From a virus, in the IMG/VR virus record IMGVR_UViG_3300047300_000465, positions 1 through 20,635 of that record: a stretch of DNA of 20,635 bases. One strand, written 5' to 3'. Below the pieces are notes generated by a model, which did no database searches, was not told the DNA's origin, and saw nothing but the letters and a program-made list of their open reading frames with translations. This document shows positions 5,467 through 11,221 of this stretch, piece after piece; positions within the stretch are counted from its first letter, which is position 1; each line of letters opens with the position of its first letter. The translations under genes and the position numbers were made by a program.

Positions 5467-5596
5467 TCTGTTTCTGATTCTTTTTATTCTTTCAATAGGG
5501 TTAGCAATAGCCCTATTCATCATCTTTTATTTATTCGCTTGGCATGAAACCACAAAAGACGCACACTATTACGACTCTAAAAGAAAGAACCATTGA
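5456..5596 (+). CDS. 46-aa single-span membrane protein, GTG start
   Basis: A GTG-started ORF bridges the acidic gene and the HNH-like gene, overlapping the first by 11 bases and the second by 53. It opens with MSLDLFLILFILSIGLAIA and continues IFYLFAW: one long hydrophobic helix of about 25 residues, then a polar tail with HETTKDAHYYDSKRKNH. The lysine-rich tail after the helix predicts a cytoplasmic C-terminus. No strong Shine-Dalgarno is seen, so it would rely on coupling to the preceding gene. The bases 5467-5543 would otherwise be an unexplained gap, which this ORF fills. Moderate confidence. Confidence 0.5.
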   Translation: MSLDLFLILFILSIGLAIALFIIFYLFAWHETTKDAHYYDSKRKNH

Positions 5597-6035
5597 AGAC
5601 GGAGATTGTTGGGAATGGCAGGGATACTGTGCTAACGGGACACCATCTGTCTGTCATCAAGGCAAGATGATCTCGGTTCGCAGGTTATTAACTCAGCTTT
5701 TGGGAAACACAGTAAGAGATGGATACTATGTCCCCAAGTGCGGAAATGGGCTTTGCGTGAACCCAGAACACACAACCTACAACGACCCCAAGCAGCACAT
5801 GAAAAAAGCCGCTAGAAAGGCTCTACAAAGCCCTACAAGGCGTTTAAAAATCCAGATACATAAGAGAGCCACGAACGCAAAATTAACTCAGGAAAAGGCA
5901 GACGAAATCCGTTGCTCAGAAGGTCCGTCTCGGTTAATTGCTGAAAAATATGGCGTTAACAAATCCGTGGTGTGTAGAATCAGGGCAGGTAAAGCCTGGG
6001 TCAATCTATCCAATCCATTCGCAGGTCTGATGTGA
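5544..6035 (+). CDS. HNH-like zinc protein with C-terminal helix-turn-helix, active-site His missing
   Basis: This 163-aa protein resembles phage HNH nucleases of the homing-endonuclease type. The N-terminal part has DCWEWQGY (21-28) and the zinc and active-site loop CGNGLCVNPEH (66-76), giving Cys66, Cys71, Asn73 and His76. In active relatives the first catalytic His usually stands two residues before the first Cys of this loop; here it is Pro64 in YYVPKC, and the usual 'AHR' is VRR (45-47). Cleavage may therefore be lost or different. The C-terminal 50 residues (KLTQEKADEIR, then RLIAEKYGVNKSVVCRIRAGKAW) form a helix-turn-helix of the type that gives such enzymes specificity. It may act as a DNA-binding protein instead. 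Confidence 0.7.
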   Translation: MKPQKTHTITTLKERTIEDGDCWEWQGYCANGTPSVCHQGKMISVRRLLTQLLGNTVRDGYYVPKCGNGLCVNPEHTTYNDPKQHMKKAARKALQSPTRRLKIQIHKRATNAKLTQEKADEIRCSEGPSRLIAEKYGVNKSVVCRIRAGKAWVNLSNPFAGLM

Positions 6036-6208
6036 AAATCGCTTATCCAAACCTTCAAACGCCGACACAAGTGGAAGTTCGTCAGAAACAAATCCACTAT
6101 GAGCAGGTCTTAAAGAATAAGGTCGCTGAAGTGTTGGATAAGCAGACTCAGACTGAAGAATACAAATACTGGAAGTCGCTAGGGTCTAACGTGGACCTTT
6201 ATGCCTGA
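6032..6208 (+). CDS. Hypothetical protein, 58 aa, GTG start
   Basis: The GTG overlaps the preceding stop as GTGA. The product starts MKIAYPNLQTPTQVEVRQ and continues as a charged helix with KNKVAEVLDKQTQTEEYKYWKSLG. I do not recognise it. It is the last gene of the rightward operon and runs 10 bases into the end of the oppositely oriented endolysin gene. Codon use and the coupled junction support it; no ATG alternative exists. Confidence 0.6.
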   Translation: MKIAYPNLQTPTQVEVRQKQIHYEQVLKNKVAEVLDKQTQTEEYKYWKSLGSNVDLYA

Positions 6209-6798
6209 AGCACATCATGGGCTTCGTTGATGTGTTTTATCCGGTCAGCAAGCCCAATCGTGCCACCGTTGATCTTCTTGGTTAGACCAATCCAGTCTTG
6301 GACCTCTGCCAATTCGTTGCATTTGTGAGTTGACCAAAACCAACCTGCTGTCAGTGCAGCATACTTAGGCGTTCCGACAAGATCGGGGTCCATAACAAAA
6401 TCGACTCCCAGAGCTTGTGAAGCGTGGAAATAATTTGCATGTCCGGTAAGCTGAATACAGCCGCGACCACGGAAACGATACCCGTCACCACTAGCCTCAT
6501 CCCGATTACCCATCCGAGAGGCGTAGACCATATTTGCAATTTTTCTGGGGTTTTTCTCGTAAGCATTTGCAATTTCTTGTGTCGGAAATCTCTTTGACCA
6601 TAGCTTCATTAAAGTAGCAGCACGATAGTTCAGATTCTCCTCAAGAATTTTGAAGTTACCGCATTCATGGGAGCACTGACCGATAAATCCTGCCTGTTGT
6701 CTGGCAGAGAGAATCCCAAAACGCTCGAATGTCTCATTCAAAGGATCGACCCATTCAGGACCGATTTTGAGTCTTTGTAGTTGATTAGCGTTTACCAT
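6199..6798 (-). CDS. Endolysin, glycoside hydrolase family 19 (chitinase-like)
   Basis: This enzyme cuts the glycan strands of peptidoglycan at the end of infection. It has 199 aa, the usual length of a single-domain GH19 phage lysin. The catalytic part is recognisable: FIGQCSHECGNF with Glu45, EENLNY with Glu53/54, VYASRMGN (91-98), and GYRFRGRGCIQLTGHANY (106-123), the most conserved block. No signal peptide or membrane helix is present, so release needs a holin. The ATG has GAGG six bases upstream and lies 14 bases inside Rz. It is the last gene of the late operon and meets the rightward operon tail-to-tail. Confidence 0.93.
   Translation of the reverse strand: MVNANQLQRLKIGPEWVDPLNETFERFGILSARQQAGFIGQCSHECGNFKILEENLNYRAATLMKLWSKRFPTQEIANAYEKNPRKIANMVYASRMGNRDEASGDGYRFRGRGCIQLTGHANYFHASQALGVDFVMDPDLVGTPKYAALTAGWFWSTHKCNELAEVQDWIGLTKKINGGTIGLADRIKHINEAHDVLQA
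6211..6238 (+). terminator. Probable terminator of the rightward operon
   Basis: CACATCA (6211-6217) and TGATGTG (6228-6234) form a perfect 7-bp stem with a 10-base loop, followed by TTTT. It lies just past the last rightward stop and inside the antisense 3' end of the endolysin gene. In the leftward direction there is no T-run, so it would act one way only. Confidence 0.5.
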
Positions 6799-7279
6799 TC
6801 AAAACCTCAAGAACTTGATTGTAAGAATCTATGCAGGCATTCAGTTGAGCAGTGTTCCTATCGCCTTGAGCGACTATTTCTGCGATGGCTGCGAGGGTTG
6901 CTCTTTCGGAATCAGTAGGTCCGTTAGGCGTTGGGTCAGGTTCACTTCTCTTTTCGTTCCGATCTGTGGCGGTAGGGGTGGGACTTTGGGGGGCTGATAC
7001 ACAACTGGTGGAGGGGAGGCGCACCCTGCCAGCACGGATAGCACGATCAAGAGCAGACTGTTTTTGATTGACAACATTGTTAGCCTCTTGCAGTTGAGTT
7101 GAGGTTTCGTTAATCTTTTCTGTGAGTTTTTGTTCTTTCTCACGCGACTCGGCATTTTTCTTGGCTATCTCAATTTGCATCTCTTGGTCGCGCTGTGTCC
7201 ATCCTTTATGGTGTCCGTAGCCATAAAACGCCCCCAGAGCGATTAAAACCGCCAAGATAAGCCAAGGGTTCGGTTTCAT
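6785..7279 (-). CDS. Rz: Rz-like inner-membrane spanin
   Basis: Spanins fuse inner and outer membranes in the last step of lysis of Gram-negative hosts. This 164-aa protein has an N-terminal membrane anchor (WLILAVLIALGAFYGYG, residues 6-22). A long charged periplasmic coiled coil follows (about 30-85: KNAESREKEQKL, KINETSTQLQEAN), then a Pro/Ser/Thr-rich stretch and a C-terminal helix. The layout is that of an i-spanin. The outer-membrane partner Rz1 is nested in another frame, a classic arrangement. The start overlaps the preceding stop as ATGA. Confidence 0.88.
   Translation of the reverse strand: MKPNPWLILAVLIALGAFYGYGHHKGWTQRDQEMQIEIAKKNAESREKEQKLTEKINETSTQLQEANNVVNQKQSALDRAIRAGRVRLPSTSCVSAPQSPTPTATDRNEKRSEPDPTPNGPTDSERATLAAIAEIVAQGDRNTAQLNACIDSYNQVLEVLNGKR
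6874..7077 (-). CDS. Rz1: Rz1-like outer-membrane spanin lipoprotein, nested in Rz
   Basis: This 67-aa reading frame lies wholly inside Rz in a different frame. It begins MLSIKNSLLLIVLSVLAGC, a lipoprotein signal with lipobox LAGC (Cys19). The proline-rich stretch PPPVVYQPPKVPPLPPQ follows, the hallmark of Rz1, and then a short charged tail. I start at the ATG at 7077, with AAGAGG seven bases upstream; the frame is open further upstream only as a shadow. After lipid attachment the mature protein would sit in the outer membrane and bind the C-terminus of Rz across the periplasm. Confidence 0.9.
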   Translation of the reverse strand: MLSIKNSLLLIVLSVLAGCASPPPVVYQPPKVPPLPPQIGTKREVNLTQRLTDLLIPKEQPSQPSQK

Positions 7280-7776
7280 GTTTCGTGCCTTGCAGCGGCT
7301 CTTTCAACCGCGATTTCTTCTTTGGCAGGATCGATGTAATCAGGTGGAGTCGTTGGGGGTGGAGGCGGTCGCCAATCTTCGTCTAGGGCTGGATTCTGAA
7401 AGCCCATCCAGTTGAAACCTGTTGTGTTAACTGGTGCTGGAGTTGATGTGTTTACAGTTGGTTGAGATAAGTTTACAGTCGGCTGCGATGAGTTTACAGT
7501 TGTTGAGAGCTTATCACTCACCGCCTGGACGCCTTTACGAGTCATCACTCCACCAATACCGCCAACGATTAGCAGAACAATGTCGTTAAGCATCTTCGTA
7601 TAGGCTTGGTCAATAGGAGCCATGCTCTTGATCGGCTGAGTTACGAACGTCACCGAGTAAAGCATGAATCCAACGATTCCGGCGAGAATCACAGTGACAA
7701 TGATGACAACGATAGCCCAAACACGGACTTCGATTTCCTCACTTGTCAGAAGGCGGTTGAGTTTGTTGTTGAACAA
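7276..7776 (-). CDS. Two-span membrane protein, probable holin, TTG start
   Basis: This 166-aa protein has a hydrophobic helix at residues 20-42 (WAIVVIIVTVILAGIVGFML) and a second near 63-80 (NDIVLLIVGGIGGVMT). The C-terminal half is polar with three TVN-x-S repeats (about 93-110) and a proline run. Two helices plus a position directly before the spanin and endolysin genes fit a holin, which would open the inner membrane and time lysis. The start is TTG with GGAG seven bases upstream (GGAGAAACAAG); no ATG alternative gives the first helix. The long polar tail is larger than in most class II holins. Confidence 0.6.
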   Translation of the reverse strand: MFNNKLNRLLTSEEIEVRVWAIVVIIVTVILAGIVGFMLYSVTFVTQPIKSMAPIDQAYTKMLNDIVLLIVGGIGGVMTRKGVQAVSDKLSTTVNSSQPTVNLSQPTVNTSTPAPVNTTGFNWMGFQNPALDEDWRPPPPPTTPPDYIDPAKEEIAVERAAARHET

Positions 7777-7939
7777 CTTGTTTCTCCAAAATAGGCGCTA
7801 CCAAGTAATCGGAGCACTGTTGAGTAAACAGACACTTAGGGCGTTGACATTCTGCGTCTTGGAAGTGATTAGGGTCTTGGCATGGATAGCGATAACGATC
7901 ACTGCATCCAACCAATAAAAGAATAAGCAACCACCTCAT
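7739..7939 (-). CDS. Small cysteine-rich lipoprotein, 66 aa
   Basis: The N-terminus MRWLLILLLVGC is a very short lipoprotein signal with lipobox LVGC (Cys12). The mature part has four more cysteines (20, 31, 36, 42) in the pattern YRYPCQDP...ECQRPKC...C, and may form two disulphides in the periplasm. I recognise this cysteine pattern from small proteins near the lysis genes of environmental phages, but their role is not known to me. Block of superinfection (as for T5 Llp) is one possibility. The start overlaps the previous stop as ATGA, and the gene runs 38 bases into the holin-like gene. Confidence 0.75.
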   Translation of the reverse strand: MRWLLILLLVGCSDRYRYPCQDPNHFQDAECQRPKCLFTQQCSDYLVAPILEKQVVQQQTQPPSDK

Positions 7940-8094
7940 TTTTCGCAGCCTTGCTCAAACTGTTTTCTTAACTCAATTACCCGTTTGTCCATCTTTTTTG
8001 CCCTGGCTTCCTCTGTTTTGTAGTCCATAAAAAGAAACCCTCCAAAGGTCAAAAACATCACCAGAATAAACATGAGAATCACGTTGCCCACCAT
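7936..8094 (-). CDS. Small single-span membrane protein, 52 aa
   Basis: The protein opens with the hydrophobic stretch MVGNVILMFILVMFLTFGG and continues with a charged helix (KTEEARAKKMDKRVIELRKQFEQ), so it is a membrane anchor plus short coiled coil. The start is uncertain. The ATG at 8094 overlaps the upstream gene by only 16 bases and has AAGAAGG 12 bases before it. Longer versions from 8133 or 8181 would overlap the upstream gene by 55 or 103 bases. Its place in a run of small membrane proteins suggests a link to lysis or the envelope; no family is recognised. Confidence 0.6.
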   Translation of the reverse strand: MVGNVILMFILVMFLTFGGFLFMDYKTEEARAKKMDKRVIELRKQFEQGCEK

Positions 8095-8768
8095 AGAGAG
8101 AATGAGCCTTCTTTGTGTCGAGCGATTGCCCATAGCAGAAGAATCAGATACAGCCAAACGATTGTTCCGCAAATCAGCCATGCTCCTATTCCCCAGTAAA
8201 AATCTCGCTCTTTTTTCTTCTCTGCGTTTTCTTGTTGACGCTCTATTCTTAATCTCTCCCAGGCTCTCTTTTGTTCATTCCCGATCTGCGCCCTCATAGC
8301 CTCAAAACGGGTCCACAGGTCTTTTAATTCCGGAGGTGAATGGTAGATCATCAGTTCTCGCATTTCTGCCTCCATCATCGTTAGACGCGATCTAATCAAG
8401 ACACGCTGAAGTGCCCTCTTGCTGACAGAATCTTCGCCTTCGTAGACTTTATTCGCGTTGCGTTCTTCTTCGTAGAAAAGTTGCTCGATCTTGTCAAAAG
8501 CCTCAAAGAAGTCGCCTAACTGGTTTCCGATGCGTGAGATTACGTCATTCGGGTCAGTGGTAGCGGCTTCTCGAAACTCTGCCTTTTTCTCAGCAATCTT
8601 TTCTGCTTGCTCTTTGGAAACCTTCCTTCCAGCGAATTGTTTGTCAATGTCTTTTAGGACTGAGGAAACATCACCTGCTGCACTTTTAATATCCTTGTAA
8701 AGTTGACACCCCTTCTTGACTGCTTGCACAGCGCCATTGGCAAGCGCTAACAGAGTAAGGGGGTCCAC
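8079..8768 (-). CDS. Helical phage protein with C-terminal membrane anchor, 229 aa, GTG start
   Basis: The N-terminus LTLLALANGAVQAVKKGC and the following long charged helices (about residues 45-190, with RKVSKEQAEKIAEKKAEF and ENAEKKKERDF) end in one strong membrane segment (194-215: GIGAWLICGTIVWLYLILLLW). I recall similar proteins in environmental podovirus genomes, annotated only as hypothetical. The start is GTG one base after the previous stop, with only weak ribosome-site character (ACAAGA). It lies between tail genes and the lysis cassette. It could be a virion or membrane component; the sequence does not decide. Confidence 0.75.
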   Translation of the reverse strand: MDPLTLLALANGAVQAVKKGCQLYKDIKSAAGDVSSVLKDIDKQFAGRKVSKEQAEKIAEKKAEFREAATTDPNDVISRIGNQLGDFFEAFDKIEQLFYEEERNANKVYEGEDSVSKRALQRVLIRSRLTMMEAEMRELMIYHSPPELKDLWTRFEAMRAQIGNEQKRAWERLRIERQQENAEKKKERDFYWGIGAWLICGTIVWLYLILLLWAIARHKEGSFSLWWAT

Positions 8769-8769
8769 T

Positions 8770-8943
8770 TTACATCTTGTGAGACAAAGAAGTCCAGATA
8801 ACGCCAGCCATGCCGCATAGCATCACGCCAGCGACCTTAATCATGATTCCCTCTAGCCTTTTTAGACGCGCATTGATCTGTTCGTAGCGAAATGCACAAA
8901 CTGCCTCATGAGTTTCTAATTTAGCCTCAACCTCAGTCACCAT
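8770..8943 (-). CDS. Small coiled-coil/membrane protein, 57 aa, XhlA-like layout
   Basis: An ATG at 8943 with AAGG six bases upstream starts a 57-codon frame. The N-terminal 31 residues form an amphipathic helix (VEAKLETHEAVCAFRYE, then INARLKRLEG), followed by one membrane segment (IMIKVAGVMLCGMAGVIW). This helix-then-anchor layout matches XhlA-type lysis-associated proteins, though the similarity is in architecture only. A GTG at 8940 overlapping the previous stop (GTGA) is an alternative start. The frame fills the whole gap between the DUF7936-like gene and the 229-aa gene. Confidence 0.65.
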   Translation of the reverse strand: MVTEVEAKLETHEAVCAFRYEQINARLKRLEGIMIKVAGVMLCGMAGVIWTSLSHKM

Positions 8944-9227
8944 GGCACACCTTGAGCAGAGACAGGATTCTTTTGGAGTTCAATCTTCGCAGCGACAGCG
9001 GCTTCGGTAGCGTCTTTGTCAACAGATTCCCAAACCCAACCCAACACAGTGGCTTCAGTGAGGCTATCGTAAGCCACAGTAGGCTCACCAGTCCATGAGG
9101 CAGTGGAGTAAACAGAATCTGAGAATTCTCCGTCAGTGCCTACGCATTGCCAGTGAGCTACGGTTACGAAACCATTAGATAGATTACGTTCCAGAGGATT
9201 TACTGTCCATTTGTAAGAGATTGACAT
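8937..9227 (-). CDS. DUF7936-like conserved phage protein, 96 aa
   Basis: The pattern MSISYKWTVNPLERN, a central VTVAHWQCVGTDGEFSDSVY and the C-terminus KNPVSAQGVPW matches a small family common downstream of phage tail-fibre genes (I recall it as DUF7936). Its function is unknown. It is likely beta-rich at the N-terminus with a helical C-terminal half (LTEATVLGWVWESVD). AAAGGAAAC is well placed before the ATG. The position directly after the tail fibre suggests a tail accessory or fibre-assembly role, which is inference. Confidence 0.85.
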   Translation of the reverse strand: MSISYKWTVNPLERNLSNGFVTVAHWQCVGTDGEFSDSVYSTASWTGEPTVAYDSLTEATVLGWVWESVDKDATEAAVAAKIELQKNPVSAQGVPW

Positions 9228-9238
9228 GATGTTTCCTT

Positions 9239-11218
9239 TCAGTTGGATTCAAGTTGAGCTACGCGAGCGCGTAATGATTGAAGTTCTGCAATGATGTTGG
9301 CAATGAACTCAGCGGAGCCATATTCCATTGCTTGCATTTGTTCACCGTCTTTTTCACCAACCACAGAGCCAGGGCTTACTGCTTGAACTTCATGGGCGAT
9401 GAAACCAACACCGCGAGAACCGTCTGCTTTCCAGTTCCAAGTCTTTGGTTGCAGTGCGTCAATGAATGCACCTGAACCTGTCAGGGGTTGTTGATTGTCC
9501 TTGAGTCGATAGTCGGAGGAGGTGTTGTAGGCCGTTGCGGTAGTTGTGGTAGTAATTGTTCCAACAGTAGTGCCTTGATACCTAAAGTACATAGGAGCAC
9601 CAGTGCCGGAATTGCTGTTGACAATAATGTAAGGAGCAGAACCTCCGTCACCGTCAACGGTTACACCTAAACCACCAGCCGTTTGTGCGTAGACCAAAAA
9701 TCTTCCAGAGCTATCAATACGAGCGCGTTCGGTGTTGTTTGTGTCAAAAATGATTGCGGCGCTGGCATCGTTGTGGATATAAAGATTCGTTGAATCTAAA
9801 AAGCCAACAATCCCTTGCCGAGAGTTGGAGGCGTTGTAATAATCAATCCAGTTGCCACCAGCGGTAGTTCCAGTTCGACAAGTAATTGCAGTTCCACCGC
9901 CAGCGTTTTTCACATCAAGTGGGTTGGCGGGACTTGTAGTGCCGATGCCCAACCGACCACTAGCATCCAGAGTCATTGCTTGGGTGAAGCTGATGGTGTT
10001 GCCTGCGGTGCCTGCTGCTGAGTAATACCACTGATGTTCGCCGTTGCTAGCCTGCGTATAACGTGTAGCACGATAACTGCTCGCTACCTTGTATTTCCAA
10101 TTACTTGTATTTCCGTCATAAAAACAGTTTGTTCCAACGTAGGTATTTGGAATGGCGGCCGCAGAATATCCACCAATATGACTACCACCAGGACCAATTT
10201 CGATTGCTGTTATGTCTACCCAAGCACTAGGAGTAACTCCTAATCCCAGGTTGCCGGAGGAGTCGATACGCATACGCTCGGTGGCGTTCGTTGAAAACAG
10301 CATTGCAGCGTTGGAATACTGCATGAATTCGACGTTGCCGCTATTACCGCTCTTCTGGATGTAGAAATAATCGCCACCACTAAAGTTAGCACCATCCGCG
10401 TCTAGCCAAAGTTGCGCTGCACGACTTGAAGCGGTTGCACTAGAAATTGAGCGGAAACCGCCGCCTGCATTATTTGCAGAAGTTGCATCGCCAGAACGGA
10501 ACAAGCTGATGATGTTGTCCCCAGCCGAACCGACTACTTCCATCTTATACCCAGGAGAACTTGTACCAATGCCAAGCCCTGTGGAGGTCAGGCGCATGCC
10601 TTCGGAGTAACCAGACCCAAGTCGGAAAATAATTCCGCCAGTGCCGGTCATATTCAGGTAGCCGTCGTTGCTGATGTTCTGCAACGAGGTCTCAGACACT
10701 GTGCTTTTAACAGCCAGAGCCGAGTTCGTAGTCGAGCCATTCAGCGTAACCTGTGAAGCGCCATCAAAAGTAAGCGCAGAACCACTGGTAGCTACTTTTG
10801 AGCCATTGAGATACAAAACACCGTTAGCAGTGCCGCCGGAGAGTGTAGGATTAACCTCAAGCGTAGGAGTGCCCTTGACAGTAACCGTATCGCCCGATCC
10901 GTCACCAAGAGTGGCGTTTCCATTTGCAACCAAAGCACCCGTGAGAGTAGTAGTCCCAGTGACAGCAAGAGTACCCGCAACCGCAGTGTTACCCGATGCA
11001 GAAGCTACTGTAAACTTATTAGTAGCAACAGAAAAATCACCACCAGAATTAACGGAGTCACCTGCGCCACCTGTTTGGAATTCTTTAAGCTGGCGCATTA
11101 ACTCTCGAATGGCATCATTGATGCCACTCGGAGCACAGCCTTCAGCAATGTTGATCGAGTTAATGTCTGTGTTGTTTCCAGCGGTTGTGCTGAACTCGGA
11201 AATCTTTGTCTTTGCCAT
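9239..11218 (-). CDS. Tail fibre with C-terminal S74 intramolecular chaperone
   Basis: This is the probable receptor-binding fibre, 659 aa. The N-terminal 50 residues (MAKTKISEFSTTAGNN, then INDAIRELMRQLKEF) resemble the virion-attachment part of podovirus fibres. The long middle is beta-repetitive, with several copies of the motif TERMRIDSSGNLGLG and related 'G-x-L-x-V-x-G-x-x-T' stretches typical of trimeric shafts. From residue 567, SSDYRLKDN begins a Peptidase_S74 domain. Ser568 and Lys573 have the five-residue spacing of the known Ser-Lys dyad, so self-cleavage before Ser568 after trimer folding is expected. The chaperone ends in a coiled coil (AELQSLRARVAQLES). GGAG lies upstream of the ATG. 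Confidence 0.9.
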   Translation of the reverse strand: MAKTKISEFSTTAGNNTDINSINIAEGCAPSGINDAIRELMRQLKEFQTGGAGDSVNSGGDFSVATNKFTVASASGNTAVAGTLAVTGTTTLTGALVANGNATLGDGSGDTVTVKGTPTLEVNPTLSGGTANGVLYLNGSKVATSGSALTFDGASQVTLNGSTTNSALAVKSTVSETSLQNISNDGYLNMTGTGGIIFRLGSGYSEGMRLTSTGLGIGTSSPGYKMEVVGSAGDNIISLFRSGDATSANNAGGGFRSISSATASSRAAQLWLDADGANFSGGDYFYIQKSGNSGNVEFMQYSNAAMLFSTNATERMRIDSSGNLGLGVTPSAWVDITAIEIGPGGSHIGGYSAAAIPNTYVGTNCFYDGNTSNWKYKVASSYRATRYTQASNGEHQWYYSAAGTAGNTISFTQAMTLDASGRLGIGTTSPANPLDVKNAGGGTAITCRTGTTAGGNWIDYYNASNSRQGIVGFLDSTNLYIHNDASAAIIFDTNNTERARIDSSGRFLVYAQTAGGLGVTVDGDGGSAPYIIVNSNSGTGAPMYFRYQGTTVGTITTTTTATAYNTSSDYRLKDNQQPLTGSGAFIDALQPKTWNWKADGSRGVGFIAHEVQAVSPGSVVGEKDGEQMQAMEYGSAEFIANIIAELQSLRARVAQLESN

Positions 11219-11221
11219 GTC

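Noticed and set aside
7936-8181. 81-aa version of the small membrane protein
   Set aside because: It would overlap the upstream gene by 103 bases; the extra residues are a shadow of that gene's membrane segment.
9239-11218. Diversity-generating retroelement in the fibre region
   Set aside because: No reverse transcriptase, template repeat or C-type lectin end is visible; the fibre ends in an S74 domain.
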